Shown: piece by piece, positions 26,461 to 37,571 of the stretch
Layout: every line of letters starts with the position of its first letter
Numbering within the stretch: the stretch's first letter is position 1
Source of the DNA: a virus
Virus record (IMG/VR): IMGVR_UViG_3300030104_005504
Location: 1 to 64,000 of that record
DNA: 64,000 nt
Reading direction: 5' to 3' (one strand)
The notes under the pieces: generated by a model
What the model was told of the DNA's origin: nothing
Seen by the model: the letters and a program-made list of their open reading frames with translations, nothing else
Databases searched by the model: none
Program-made: the position numbers and the translations under genes

Positions 26461-27636
26461 TTAAAACCCACGTAAAACCGCGTTTCCATCTATATCTACA
26501 TTTATATCTGATAAATCATTTATTTGAGCCCAATTGCTTTGTGCAGCATAACCACCAGTACTCTTTTTAAGTATTACTATAACTGCCACATCGTTACTAG
26601 GATTAGCTATGGTTGGTGGTTGACCACCACCCCACCAATCACTTGTGCTAACAAAGCCTGGATTGTTCACTACAGCGGTTACAGATCTAGTATTAAACAT
26701 AACCACTTGATCAACCCTGTCATCCCATTTAGACGCGGCATCTTGTCCTGGTTCAACCCAAGAACCATGTACCCATCCAATGCCATCAACATAACCAGGT
26801 AAAGTAATCTGCTCACAAGCGTTTCCATCACTGTCAAGACCACTATATGAACCAATTAAATTACCCCAATCATCATACAAATCTCCATATGGTTTATCAC
26901 CATACTTCTTGACCATCCACTCTTTAAAAACTCTATATGGCGCAACAGCAGTAATTCCCTCTGTAGCAGGCAGGTAATTAGACGTGCTACCATTGAGGGT
27001 AGCGGTAAGTCTACTAAAAGCATTTTGTGCAATTGATGAGTTACCACCATTTTGAAACATTTGGCTATCAGTGCCTTGGTTTTCTAGTGATGCAGGAATG
27101 TTAGGCGCTAAAGCAACCATTCCCAAACCTTCATAAGTTCTACCATTGTAAGTATATGGCGCTGAACCATTTAATCCAGAAGCTTTATATCGGTGTGGAT
27201 CAAATCTAGTGTTTTTTAATGGGTTATCCTCATGACACTCACCAAAGCCAGTGTATAAAGCATTAACATAATTCCCGACGTATTGATTGTACATTGGCAT
27301 TCTCCAATCCTCCGAAGTGTAGCCATGATATCCACTTATAGTTAAATTGTCATGACATAACACGTAGTCACCCGTGGGATAACCAGCCCATCCAGTCATT
27401 CCTGGGTCATAGGGACTTACTGTTATTTTAAAAGCATCAGCTATAGTTTCACCATTGTTAGGAATGATTTCAGGATTTGATGAAGGTTCTACATACAAGA
27501 CTCCAACACCATCTAACGTGTTAGCAAAACCAGCATCTTGTTGAGATATATACGAGTCACTAATAGTTGCTACTATAGAACCAGCGGTATAAGGACCTAA
27601 TGTCTCTCTTGTTACTACACAATTTGTTAATGGCAT
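26461..27636 (-). CDS. Tail structural protein
   Basis: A 391-aa Gly/Asn/Tyr-rich beta protein, beginning 'MPLTNCVVTRETLGPYTAGS'. Aromatic-rich loops ('DPGMTGWAGYPTGDYVLCHD') suggest an exposed tail or adhesin part. It directly follows the 2708-aa gene in the transcript. No family recognised. Confidence 0.55.
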   Translation of the reverse strand: MPLTNCVVTRETLGPYTAGSIVATISDSYISQQDAGFANTLDGVGVLYVEPSSNPEIIPNNGETIADAFKITVSPYDPGMTGWAGYPTGDYVLCHDNLTISGYHGYTSEDWRMPMYNQYVGNYVNALYTGFGECHEDNPLKNTRFDPHRYKASGLNGSAPYTYNGRTYEGLGMVALAPNIPASLENQGTDSQMFQNGGNSSIAQNAFSRLTATLNGSTSNYLPATEGITAVAPYRVFKEWMVKKYGDKPYGDLYDDWGNLIGSYSGLDSDGNACEQITLPGYVDGIGWVHGSWVEPGQDAASKWDDRVDQVVMFNTRSVTAVVNNPGFVSTSDWWGGGQPPTIANPSNDVAVIVILKKSTGGYAAQSNWAQINDLSDINVDIDGNAVLRGF

Positions 27637-27651
27637 AATCTATATTTTTTA

Positions 27652-30600
27652 TTAATCATAATTTGTTGCTGCTTCTGAATCATCACCATCATTTTGAACC
27701 GTCAACTCAGATACTTCTGCTGGATACTCACAACCATACTGTATAGCCAAACCATCCACATCGTCCGATGAACCAGGTATAATACATCCATCACAAGGTG
27801 AATTAGCTAGTTCTACGTAGTTTGTTGCGGTCGGGTCCATACAACCATAGTTGAACGCAATACATGGACTATCTGGATTGTTAGCACTTGTTTCATTTGT
27901 ATTTGCTAAGGGATCATAATTGTAAGCTGTTTCATCTGTGCAACCATACACAATGCTTTCACACGAGCCATCATCCTCGTTGGCTAACGGATTAAAGTTA
28001 AAAGCAGTAATATCCATGCAACCAGGAACTACAGCGACACATGAACCATCATCATCCGTTGCATCTGGATTGTAGTTTAACGCTGTTGGATCTGTACAAC
28101 CAGGTACATATGTTACGCAGTTACATGAACCATCATCAACAGTGGCTAATGGATTATAATTACTACACAAATATTCACCCATAGAATTCATACTACTGTC
28201 GGTACAACCCTCTATTATACCATCACCACTACAATCTTCAATTGCAGGATCACAATCTACACCACCTTCACAACATACGCAGGCTGAGCAGTCTATACAC
28301 TCCACCGTAGCATTAGGATCATAGTTGACGTCGTTTTCATCCATGCAACCATATAGAAGTTCGTTTCCACTATCCCCATCGTATTCACATGGTGCGCAAA
28401 AGTTAGCTGGCGCACTAGAATAATCAGCTATAGCTTGAATTTGATCTTCAGTTAAACTACTACAGTCTAGTGTTGCATCACTATTATAGTTTAGAGCAGT
28501 TGGGTCCATACATCCCCAACAGTCATAATTGCAAACACCTTGTATTGTTGCTAAAGAATTATAATTACATGCTTGGGGTTCTACGCATCCAACCTCATTT
28601 TCCTGTATTACTACTAGTTCGCCACAGCAATCTGGCACTCCATCACCATCAGCGTCCGCACACGATGTTGTTGCTGCTGGATTATAGAATTCATAACTAT
28701 TATCCATACAACCAACTTGTTCTTCTCCTTCTTCGAAGCAATCCTCGCACTCAACTAATGGTCCACACTCTTCTTCACCATCATCATTAACTATAATATT
28801 TTGACAAAATAAACAACTCCAAGAATAAACCTCAGTCCATGTTACTACTCCACCAGACGTTAGTTCACCAAAGTCGGTTAAGTACCCATCTTGCGTTGCG
28901 TTTGCATTATAGTTTGTTGCGTTTTCATCTTGGCAACCAATAACATAACTATCACACGAACCGTCTTCAATACTAGCTATTGGATTATAGTTTGGAGCAG
29001 CTGGATCTGTACATCCTTGAACATTATATAAGCAGCTTCCATCATCAATATCTGCTGGTAGCATTTCATTAAAATTGTCCGCCATTGGATCAGTACATCC
29101 TACAATATATCCAGTTTCATCACATTCAGCACCAGTACAATCAGTAACTATAACTTGAGCAGCCATACCTATTCCTTGAACTAAAAATTGACTAGGATCT
29201 GTTACAATACCACTATTACTACCATTTATTTTATTAAACCATTTCCCTTCTTTTTTTATAAACTCATTAACTTTACCTGTCTCTAAGTCTGTTTTAGCTA
29301 AAGAAACCCACCATCCATCTTTTTGATTTAAATTATAGTATTCTTTATCATTTAAAGCTACTTCAGTAGTTTCGTAACCAACGGGTATAACTTCTTGAAC
29401 ATAATTCATTTTTCCAGTGGTAACATCTTGAACTGTGCCTTGAAACTCATTGATTCGAGCTTGAGAGCCTTCGTAATTTATTGTTTTAAAAGATTTAACA
29501 GTACTAGGTAGGTCATTAAATGAAACAGTTAACTCGGAATCGAAAACTTGCCCATAAAATAGGTTTCTAGATACATCTGAATTATCAGAGTATTTACTTC
29601 TATAGTGTTCGTATATACTATTTCTATATGTAGTATAATACTTTCCAGCAATAGATAAACCTTGAGATGGTACAAATGACTTAAAACTAACCCAACCCTT
29701 AGCTGCTTCGTTAAAAGAAACTGTTGTGTCTAAGTTTTGAAAAGCTTTTCTATGTTTTAATGACAAGTTGTATTCTCCAGAAACTTTATCAAAAGATCCC
29801 AGTAAACTTTCTGTTGCCCGCATATTATCTCTAAACCAAGTCTTCATGCCAACATCAGATATTGGTGTTAATCCATCTCTTGATAATCTTAATACAGCAC
29901 CTCTTTGTTTGTCTGTGAAATACATTCTATATTGATCTGCTGTTAGAGATTCTGGATTTTTAGATATTCCATAATCTCCAACAAAAGGAATAGCTGTACC
30001 CAACACCTTGTCTGTTGCTGTTAACTGTGGATTACCATCAGCATTAAACAAAGCATCTTTACTTGATAAAATCTTTAACACCTTGTCTTCAGTAAATACC
30101 ACAATATCTGTATCTCTAGTTTTCATAGCCTGAATAGAGCCATACGATGGATTTAATTCTTTAGTTATTTTCTCCGCCATGTTAAATTCATTCAGATTAT
30201 TAATCTGTGAAGTAGAATTATATAAGCCAGAATATATTAAACCACTACTAATATTCTCTTCTTTATAACCAGAAAATGTTGTTGACACTTTAACACCATT
30301 ATCTAATTGAGGGGCATTATAATCGTCTCTAATTCTGTCTGATTCAACTCCATTACCAAACGAATAACAGTTAAACCAGGGTAGTTTAACAGGTTTATTC
30401 CAAGTTTCTATTTCCACTCCATAATAACCTGTTATACGTTTAAAGTGAAAATTAAAACGAACTGACGTAGAGCTTCCAGGAGGAGTTAATTGTATACCAG
30501 AGTACTGGATAGCGGAAATACTACCTATAGGTGTTACACCAGGAGTTATTATAGAAACTGGATAAAATGAATCTGGTGAAGCTATCGGGTTTTCAGCATC

Positions 30601-33600
30601 CCACTCTATAAAACTAAAAACATAAGTTGGTGTTATATTAGTAAAATTATATTCACAAACTTCCCCATCCAACGCTGCAACTTCACAAGCGTTCTGGGTT
30701 GTGTATGAAATTCCACTTGTTGTATTGTAGTACTGTGATACACCCGTTATTATATCACCCCATTGAACAGCATTAGAATTATATTGCGCCAATAAATTTC
30801 CCGCGCTAGTTAATATAACTTCACATTCCCTATCTCCTTCTTTTATAAATGTTTTAGGAGTACTAGTTAAACCACCACTTTTGTCTTCGTCTGTTAATTC
30901 TGGAAATCCAGAAAGATTGTTACTTGCGGGATCATACGCCACGCCATCCACAGGTGAATATAAATCTTTAATAACTGTTTTGGTTTCAGTACCATCTCCA
31001 TGTTCAAAAACCAACTCATCACCAATTAGTATTTCGTGTCTATGTAATTCTGTCCTACCATCATAATTCCAATCAGAAACAATTGCAACAATCGCTCTAT
31101 TATCTTCTGACGTGAAATATAAATTTTTAACCCTATGATTATCATAATTCTCTCCAAGCTCAACTGGTGTCATCACGCCGTCTACCTCTCTATTAACTTT
31201 TACTTTAGAATTTATAGGCATGTAATCGTACATGTTTGTACTATTAATTCTCATTGGTATAGCTTTAGAAGCCTCATAATATAAATCTAAGCCCACATCT
31301 TCTTTGGGTTCAGTTTCAAAACAAGCACCTTTCTGCGCGTCGGGATTAATAGTCTCGTAACTAACAGTTTGGACTGTTAAAAATTTTATTTTAATACTTT
31401 CACTACCATCATGTTTCATCCGACCACGTGGATCATAGGTACTTGTATCTAAACCTAAGTTTGTTAAAGTGTTAGTATCTTGTTCTATTTTTCTAAAATG
31501 AATTCTATATGAACGTCTTTCACACACATAAGGGTTATCTGTTACAGGGCCACCAGGTTGACCGTCTGCCATAGTTAGTTCTTCAACCATATCACATGGT
31601 GCACAACCAGTATCTTCATTGGGTTGGTAAAACTCCATTGTATAACCAAACCACACTGGTTGTGTTATGTTTCTAGAGTAATTTTTTACCTCAGTGGCTT
31701 CATTAACTCGTATAACTTTATAAATATCAGAGTCTCCTTCAAACTGAAACAACTGATCAATAGTGGTTATTTTTCCAATAAATTCATTAGTTTGAGCACC
31801 ATACTGAGTAGATTTCACTGCTGATATTGTTATTTCACCCTTAGTACCGTTAGAAGCTCCACCATCACTTAAAGATTCTGGTTCGTAAAAGTTTCCACCT
31901 GCGGGCGAAAATCCAGTTTCATTTGGAAATATCATTCTTCTAGCTTTAGCACCATCTATAAAAGCATGGCTTGTTGGCACCGTGGTACCAGAAGCGTTAG
32001 TTGTTTGTTTAGACACACTGTACGATCGCCAAAATGCCCTAGTCATTTCATTATGCTGCCATGTACAAGAACCCATTACAGGGCCACCATTAGCACCTAT
32101 AAGGCTTGTGTTATAAGAACCCGAGTTGATTTGACTCATAGATGGAATTAAAGTCACGGCATCTGATCCTAATATAGTGTCATAAATTTGTATAGTACCC
32201 TGTTGATACCACTCTGCCCCAAGTAATGTTGATGTAATATCATCTGGATCCCATATGTAAAAAGCTCCTTCATCAACAAAATCAAAGGTACTTTCACTAG
32301 TAAAACTCAATACAGCATTATCGAAAAAGTCAGGGTCTTCGTCTTCAGTAAAAGTATATTCTCCAGGAGAATCATCAACACTTGACCATATGTCAGTTAT
32401 ACCATCAAACGCTCCAAAAAACCAATTTGCACCATTATCAACTGGATTTGTAGCGGCTGGATCAAGTGAGAATGTAGCCTCGTCATTAGCGTGATCACCA
32501 ACGGTAGCTTCGTTTTGAGACGAACTAGATATATAAGATAAATCATATTCGCCATCAGATTGATATTCTATTGATTGACCCAACACCATAACACCTTGTG
32601 CTAATGCTTGGTCTTTTTCTATTTTAACAAAAAACTTACCATCATACTCTGGCTTGTGTTGTACTACGGCTTCTCTAAACTCTATTGTATAAACTAAATA
32701 AGATTTTAGCCAACTAGCATCAGGAAAATCCGCAGCCCAAGCACCACTTGTTATATATGGGTCGCTACAATTACTATCATCAGCAACCGAGTCTCCGTCG
32801 TCATCACAAGTAGCATCACATTCACAAAAGAATTGATAATGGTTAATATCATTTTCAGCAAAAGGATCGGTCCATGCTACTTCAACGTTAGCATTAGAGT
32901 CGGTTAATCTCCAATTAGATAGTGTTCTCCAAGCACTTTTTCTAGTGTACCGTATGGGGCACGTAGCAGCTGAACCATTAGCCTCACCAGCGTGATAACC
33001 TATTATTCTAAACTCTACTAATCCCTCAATTTTTCTACCAAAAATACCCTCATCAGATTCAGTGTTAAAATAGTTGTTCCATGTGTTGGCTTGGATTTTA
33101 AACCTAGTACCTCCTTGAACAAGTCCAGCCGGAGGATTACTATTAGCATCACCGGTTAACCATATGCCCGTTGTATTAGTTGCGTCAAGACCACCAACAC
33201 CAATACCAGTTGTTTCATCGTTAGGGTGGCCAATAAAACCTAATCTAAGATATTTTGTTTTAACAAAATCTGGAGCTTCATTTTCAATAGCTATAATTTT
33301 ATATCTAGCCTTTTCTAAAACCGGCTCCTCTTCTCCATGTCTATTTTTTAATATTAAATAGGTTTCTTCATCAACCTTATTTCTATCAGATGAGTTAAAA
33401 GATATCCATATATTTTCATCTCCAGCGTCATACCATCTATCCATTATAAGATTGTAGTATTCATTGGATGTTTCCTTAACATAATACTTAACGTAATCAA
33501 TCCAGTCAGCTGGTGGTTCATCATCACTCCAATTTTGAGAAACAACGAAATTGTTTTGTAAGGCGCAAAGTGTTTTTTCTACAGAAATATCACCTGTTAG

Positions 33601-35778
33601 TGAATCGTAAATTTCTCCCTCTGCGTCGATTGTACTACTATAGCCAGGTGTTATAACTGGTGTTTCTCTACCATACTTATCACCAAATACAACTCCAATT
33701 TTATAATCTCTTAATGATTTTATAGATTTTTTAGGATTATTTATATTAGCAGAATCATTACTTTCTATAGTTTGAGTTAAATTAATAGGTCCATTTAAAT
33801 TATAACCTTGTAAATAATTACCATACACCACTCTATTTCCAACAATCTCTTGGCTCAATGCTTTTCTTGGAACATTATCCCACGCTCTAAGTATTTGGTT
33901 GGAATCTAAAACTCTATGTATCATTTCTGAGGTTATAGATAAATAACCAGTTTTTATGTCTGAAGAATCTTTATTTGGTGTAAAGTAATCCCATTCGTTA
34001 TCTTTTCCTCTGTCAATACTACTTACAACATAAACATTAGATGAGTCTGTAGACTTGTAAAGTACATCAACACTTTTAACGTCTTCTGGGATATTTACAG
34101 GTATAAAATCTTTTATGGCTAAATGTCTAATTGTATTTACCATTCCAAGATTATAGGCTTTACTAATTTTATAATCAAATCTATCTGGTAAGAAAGCTAA
34201 TTCAGACCATGGAGAAAACGCAGAATATTCACCATCTTCATATTTATATCTATATCCAAATCTAACTAACTTCAATTCAAATAGTGGTTTGCTTAATTCT
34301 AATGAAACATCCCAAGTACTCATATTAACTGTGATACCTGCGTTACCAGAAATTATAATAACTCTAATATTTTTTTGATTACTTAATGTTTCATTTCCTT
34401 CATCGTCTTCATAACAAACAAAATTACAAGTAAATGTTATGTCAGGATTTAAACTACTTGTAAAAACTAGGATATCATTTTTTCTAAATTGAGTATTTTT
34501 AAAACCATCTCCAGCTGGAGTTAGAACCTTTATATCGCCTATAACTAAAAGACTATTTTCATCAATTCCACCCTGTTGAGTTATTGTGGATTCATTTAAA
34601 ATAACACCTGTTACTTGAATATTGGTTTCGCCAAAAGGTCTATCAGATGAACGCATTTCTAGTGTTGGTGGTGTTTTAGGAGCTTGTCGCAATACTGCTA
34701 CGTGTTTTTCAAGTAAATCCGTTTTGATTGGATTGCTACCTATTCCATCACTTAAATCACTAACATTAACTAAAACCTCTGTTGAAGGGTCTTCTACATA
34801 TAATTTTGTGTGAACAAAACCATTGTTGCTATAACCATCAATATTTGTACCAGCTTTACATCTTTCTATATTTATTTTTTTAGGTTCAGAATAACCATCT
34901 GTCCAAAGTAATAAATCATCAATAATGTTTATTCCGTTTATAGTATTTAGATGAGAACTATTACCAGTGAATAAAGTACCTGGATTAAAGTTTAAAACTC
35001 TTTCAGCTTCAAATAAATAATAATGCATACCAACCACACTAAAAGTAGATCCTTCATAACCACTTATAGATACCACTCTATCAAGTAGTATTCTCAAGGT
35101 TCCATCATCATCCGTTGTTACACCTATCACGCCTGCGGGGTCAGTTAATAAATCATCACCACTTTCGCTAAGAATCCGCATTGTCATACCTGGTCTAAGT
35201 GTGTTTTTATATGATCTACCCTGAGGACTGGTTATATAAGCACTAAGTTCATTAAATCCGTTTATATCACCACCAGTACCTAAACTATCTGGCGTAAGAA
35301 AATCTGCGCTTTTTGCTAATACTCCAAAAATATCAACAACCACTAAACTTGAATCATTAAATTCATCAACCTCAACTATGTAATCAGCGTATACTCTTTG
35401 CCCTAACGCATCGCTATCTGCAGTACCGTTATCAACGTAAAAGTTTTTAGGTGCTATAAGTTTTGACGCCATAAAGTAATACGCTTTATTGGTTTTTTCG
35501 TCAGCAACACTACCAACGCAATTGGGAAAAGCATCTGGAATTGAAGCTGAGACAGGACCACTTACATCTGAAAACCAAGTTTGTGTAGGAGAAAAAGCTT
35601 CCGCTACATTACCTTTTATGTTCTGAACAGCGCCAGCTGCACCACCTTCTTGACCAGCAGAATCCGTTGTTCTAACTTGGATATTCATAGCGTGTCTATA
35701 TTCTCCGTTCTTAACGAGTCTTTCGTCAAGATCTTTGTTCATCTTTCCACCCGTAAAAGTATGTTTAATTTCTGGCAT
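27652..35778 (-). CDS. Muzzle/stabilisation-like tail protein with C-terminal Cys-repeat array
   Basis: A 2708-aa protein whose N-terminus ('KHTFTGGKMNKDLDERLVKNG' in two halves around residue 15, then 'EYRHAMNIQV') is the hallmark start of the large short-tail stabilisation or muzzle proteins next to ring proteins in crAss-like and related phages. The middle is beta-rich ('KTRDTDIVVFTEDKVLKI'). The last ~480 residues hold about twelve Cys-containing 'GCTDPxAxNYNPxAxxDDGSC' units. It probably forms the tail nozzle, with the array displayed outward. The N-terminal family call is from memory; the repeats are seen directly. Confidence 0.75.
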   Translation of the reverse strand: MPEIKHTFTGGKMNKDLDERLVKNGEYRHAMNIQVRTTDSAGQEGGAAGAVQNIKGNVAEAFSPTQTWFSDVSGPVSASIPDAFPNCVGSVADEKTNKAYYFMASKLIAPKNFYVDNGTADSDALGQRVYADYIVEVDEFNDSSLVVVDIFGVLAKSADFLTPDSLGTGGDINGFNELSAYITSPQGRSYKNTLRPGMTMRILSESGDDLLTDPAGVIGVTTDDDGTLRILLDRVVSISGYEGSTFSVVGMHYYLFEAERVLNFNPGTLFTGNSSHLNTINGINIIDDLLLWTDGYSEPKKINIERCKAGTNIDGYSNNGFVHTKLYVEDPSTEVLVNVSDLSDGIGSNPIKTDLLEKHVAVLRQAPKTPPTLEMRSSDRPFGETNIQVTGVILNESTITQQGGIDENSLLVIGDIKVLTPAGDGFKNTQFRKNDILVFTSSLNPDITFTCNFVCYEDDEGNETLSNQKNIRVIIISGNAGITVNMSTWDVSLELSKPLFELKLVRFGYRYKYEDGEYSAFSPWSELAFLPDRFDYKISKAYNLGMVNTIRHLAIKDFIPVNIPEDVKSVDVLYKSTDSSNVYVVSSIDRGKDNEWDYFTPNKDSSDIKTGYLSITSEMIHRVLDSNQILRAWDNVPRKALSQEIVGNRVVYGNYLQGYNLNGPINLTQTIESNDSANINNPKKSIKSLRDYKIGVVFGDKYGRETPVITPGYSSTIDAEGEIYDSLTGDISVEKTLCALQNNFVVSQNWSDDEPPADWIDYVKYYVKETSNEYYNLIMDRWYDAGDENIWISFNSSDRNKVDEETYLILKNRHGEEEPVLEKARYKIIAIENEAPDFVKTKYLRLGFIGHPNDETTGIGVGGLDATNTTGIWLTGDANSNPPAGLVQGGTRFKIQANTWNNYFNTESDEGIFGRKIEGLVEFRIIGYHAGEANGSAATCPIRYTRKSAWRTLSNWRLTDSNANVEVAWTDPFAENDINHYQFFCECDATCDDDGDSVADDSNCSDPYITSGAWAADFPDASWLKSYLVYTIEFREAVVQHKPEYDGKFFVKIEKDQALAQGVMVLGQSIEYQSDGEYDLSYISSSSQNEATVGDHANDEATFSLDPAATNPVDNGANWFFGAFDGITDIWSSVDDSPGEYTFTEDEDPDFFDNAVLSFTSESTFDFVDEGAFYIWDPDDITSTLLGAEWYQQGTIQIYDTILGSDAVTLIPSMSQINSGSYNTSLIGANGGPVMGSCTWQHNEMTRAFWRSYSVSKQTTNASGTTVPTSHAFIDGAKARRMIFPNETGFSPAGGNFYEPESLSDGGASNGTKGEITISAVKSTQYGAQTNEFIGKITTIDQLFQFEGDSDIYKVIRVNEATEVKNYSRNITQPVWFGYTMEFYQPNEDTGCAPCDMVEELTMADGQPGGPVTDNPYVCERRSYRIHFRKIEQDTNTLTNLGLDTSTYDPRGRMKHDGSESIKIKFLTVQTVSYETINPDAQKGACFETEPKEDVGLDLYYEASKAIPMRINSTNMYDYMPINSKVKVNREVDGVMTPVELGENYDNHRVKNLYFTSEDNRAIVAIVSDWNYDGRTELHRHEILIGDELVFEHGDGTETKTVIKDLYSPVDGVAYDPASNNLSGFPELTDEDKSGGLTSTPKTFIKEGDRECEVILTSAGNLLAQYNSNAVQWGDIITGVSQYYNTTSGISYTTQNACEVAALDGEVCEYNFTNITPTYVFSFIEWDAENPIASPDSFYPVSIITPGVTPIGSISAIQYSGIQLTPPGSSTSVRFNFHFKRITGYYGVEIETWNKPVKLPWFNCYSFGNGVESDRIRDDYNAPQLDNGVKVSTTFSGYKEENISSGLIYSGLYNSTSQINNLNEFNMAEKITKELNPSYGSIQAMKTRDTDIVVFTEDKVLKILSSKDALFNADGNPQLTATDKVLGTAIPFVGDYGISKNPESLTADQYRMYFTDKQRGAVLRLSRDGLTPISDVGMKTWFRDNMRATESLLGSFDKVSGEYNLSLKHRKAFQNLDTTVSFNEAAKGWVSFKSFVPSQGLSIAGKYYTTYRNSIYEHYRSKYSDNSDVSRNLFYGQVFDSELTVSFNDLPSTVKSFKTINYEGSQARINEFQGTVQDVTTGKMNYVQEVIPVGYETTEVALNDKEYYNLNQKDGWWVSLAKTDLETGKVNEFIKKEGKWFNKINGSNSGIVTDPSQFLVQGIGMAAQVIVTDCTGAECDETGYIVGCTDPMADNFNEMLPADIDDGSCLYNVQGCTDPAAPNYNPIASIEDGSCDSYVIGCQDENATNYNANATQDGYLTDFGELTSGGVVTWTEVYSWSCLFCQNIIVNDDGEEECGPLVECEDCFEEGEEQVGCMDNSYEFYNPAATTSCADADGDGVPDCCGELVVIQENEVGCVEPQACNYNSLATIQGVCNYDCWGCMDPTALNYNSDATLDCSSLTEDQIQAIADYSSAPANFCAPCEYDGDSGNELLYGCMDENDVNYDPNATVECIDCSACVCCEGGVDCDPAIEDCSGDGIIEGCTDSSMNSMGEYLCSNYNPLATVDDGSCNCVTYVPGCTDPTALNYNPDATDDDGSCVAVVPGCMDITAFNFNPLANEDDGSCESIVYGCTDETAYNYDPLANTNETSANNPDSPCIAFNYGCMDPTATNYVELANSPCDGCIIPGSSDDVDGLAIQYGCEYPAEVSELTVQNDGDDSEAATNYD
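27695..29110 (-). repeat. Array of ~12 GCTD...NYNP...DGSC protein repeats
   Basis: Coding repeats in the C-terminal part of the muzzle-like protein. The unit is about 22-40 residues with two cysteines flanking an Asn/Asp/Pro-rich loop (pattern GCxDxxAxNYNPxAxxDDGSC). Units vary (GCMD, GCVE, GCQD) and some are spaced by extra Cys-rich inserts. The Asp/Asn-rich loops may bind calcium. The same unit is typical of secreted flavobacterial proteins, which suggests acquisition from hosts. Confidence 0.8.
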
Positions 35779-35782
35779 AATA

Positions 35783-36652
35783 TTATTTTATAGGTTTACT
35801 CAACCCTTTTAAAACTTGAGTAAATTCTTCCATTTTAATATTAGATAATCTTATTTTTGCTTTTCTAGTTTCAGCAAATTTTTCTTTCTTATATCTAAGT
35901 ATAATAAACTCTGGTATATTAGATCTTGTAGATAATATACCGTAAGCTATCCACTTGTAGCAAGCCTCTTCACAAAACTTATGCACAACCATTTCATTAT
36001 CAGTTCCAAGTCCATCACTTATATATTTTAATATAATAGTTTCACCAGCTAAACTAGATCCAAAATGTATCATGCCTCTAGCATAGTCAATATAAAATGT
36101 TCCGTTAGACTGTGCATGTTGTGGATCTAGTCCATACCTTCTACCCTTATTATCTATTTCTATATCGGTAGAATCATTAGAGTATACATCAGTTTCTTTT
36201 TTATCTTGGTATTTAGATAATGTGTTACTAGGTACTTGTTCTGTTAAATTTAAGTCACCTATAAATTGATAAACACCATCTGCATCTTGGGTGATAGCAA
36301 ATGGATTAGATGTTTTATTGGTTGGATACAAAACTCTTTCAATACCATTACTATCTGATCGAGTCACTTTAACATAGTTAACATAATCTTGTGGTAATAC
36401 CATTTTTAAAGTATTTGGGACTTCTATCTCTTGAGATTTAACAGAACGAAAAACATCGTATGATAGTTCTTGAATAGCACGCATAGCATGAAATTGAACT
36501 TCAGTTCTTTCTACCCTAGGTATTATCTTACCCTCTCCCACGTGCGATATCATAAATGCGCTAATAATGTTATCTAGCGATGTAAATTGATAAGTACCAA
36601 AATCACTTCCAGTGTAATATGCTTTTTGCGTCTGATTGTCTAATAATCCCAT
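35783..36652 (-). CDS. Portal-proximal ring/adaptor protein (crAss-like ring protein)
   Basis: A 289-aa protein. The N-terminal region ('YYTGSDFGTYQFTSLDNII'), 'VERTEVQFHAMRAIQELSYD', 'EIEVPNTLKMVLPQDYVNYVKV' and 'CEEACYKWIAYGIL' are conserved wording of the ring/adaptor protein found downstream of the capsid gene in crAss-like phages and Cellulophaga relatives. It forms part of the neck between portal and muzzle. Confidence 0.75.
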   Translation of the reverse strand: MGLLDNQTQKAYYTGSDFGTYQFTSLDNIISAFMISHVGEGKIIPRVERTEVQFHAMRAIQELSYDVFRSVKSQEIEVPNTLKMVLPQDYVNYVKVTRSDSNGIERVLYPTNKTSNPFAITQDADGVYQFIGDLNLTEQVPSNTLSKYQDKKETDVYSNDSTDIEIDNKGRRYGLDPQHAQSNGTFYIDYARGMIHFGSSLAGETIILKYISDGLGTDNEMVVHKFCEEACYKWIAYGILSTRSNIPEFIILRYKKEKFAETRKAKIRLSNIKMEEFTQVLKGLSKPIK

Positions 36653-36654
36653 AA

Positions 36655-37407
36655 TTAACTATTTTGTTCTTGTCTTGTTTGTTGTTTATCAACCGCTATG
36701 GCTTGTTGAAGTTCAGGACTTTCTATTGCCACACCTGCTAATTGTAGTATTCTGGTAACTAAAGCCTCTTCATCTGATGGCGATAATATAAAGTGTGTAG
36801 AATTGTTATAATTGTACAGGGGTTTTTCACTAACAACAACATAGCTCCAATTAGGTGAAACAGGTCTTACGAAGTATTCTAATCTAATTGAGCTTGATCC
36901 AGTATCAATTGGATCTGGGTGAATCTCCATAATCATAGCTTGTTGACTTGTGTTTGTTGCAGATGGATTAAGGTTTGTTCTTCTTACAAAAACAGGTCTA
37001 GAACTTACAGGTGCGGTTAAAGGGTTTCTTTTTATATCTAGCAATCTATTCATATCAACTTCAGTTATTTCAACTAAACCATTATCTCCTCCTGTATTTA
37101 AATAAGCAGTTGCTATCATGTAGCAAGATTTAGGTATGCTCACAAGTCCTCCAGAACTTATTGTAATACTATTATTTCTTGTCTTTATATAACTCAACTT
37201 TTCTCTCAACATTTCCCCCTCATCAAAAGCTTCTGTTTGATTCTTTGGTTTTAGTTGAGCCATTTTAAAAGCATGAAAATGATTATTAATAATATCTAAT
37301 TGTGCTTTATCTGCTAATAAATTAAACTCTTGAGGAGTTATATATCCTCTTTGTTCTTTATTAGATATTGTTAATACTTTTTTATATACTACATTTACAT
37401 CTACCAT
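36655..37407 (-). CDS. Ring/neck protein
   Basis: A 250-aa protein. 'GYITPQEFNLLADKAQLDII', then 'RNPLTAPVSSRPVFVRR' and 'IRLEYFVRPVSPNW' match a neck-ring protein family seen in crAss-like and related short-tailed phages. It is adjacent to the other ring protein and downstream of capsid, as in that group. The C-terminal tail is Gln-rich. Confidence 0.7.
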   Translation of the reverse strand: MVDVNVVYKKVLTISNKEQRGYITPQEFNLLADKAQLDIINNHFHAFKMAQLKPKNQTEAFDEGEMLREKLSYIKTRNNSITISSGGLVSIPKSCYMIATAYLNTGGDNGLVEITEVDMNRLLDIKRNPLTAPVSSRPVFVRRTNLNPSATNTSQQAMIMEIHPDPIDTGSSSIRLEYFVRPVSPNWSYVVVSEKPLYNYNNSTHFILSPSDEEALVTRILQLAGVAIESPELQQAIAVDKQQTRQEQNS

Positions 37408-37412
37408 TATTA

Positions 37413-37571
37413 TTATTTTTTATAAGGAAATTGTTTGTTAAGCCAATTTTTCCTTTTATTACATCCACAATCTTTAGCACCAACAGCTCTTGCTGCTATT
37501 TGAGCTAATGATTTAATTCCAGTAGCTGTTGTGAATTTATGTATTGTATCTCCTAATCCTTTTGATTTCAT
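37413..37571 (-). CDS. Small conserved phage protein (CGCNKRK motif)
   Basis: A 52-aa ORF ending 6 nt before the ring protein gene. It begins 'MKSKGLGDTIHKFTTATGIK' and carries 'KDCGCNKRKNWLNKQFPY'. Small proteins with a KATGIK...DCGCxKRKxxLNxxFP pattern recur in phage head modules. The Cys pair may bind metal. Function unknown. Confidence 0.6.
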   Translation of the reverse strand: MKSKGLGDTIHKFTTATGIKSLAQIAARAVGAKDCGCNKRKNWLNKQFPYKK

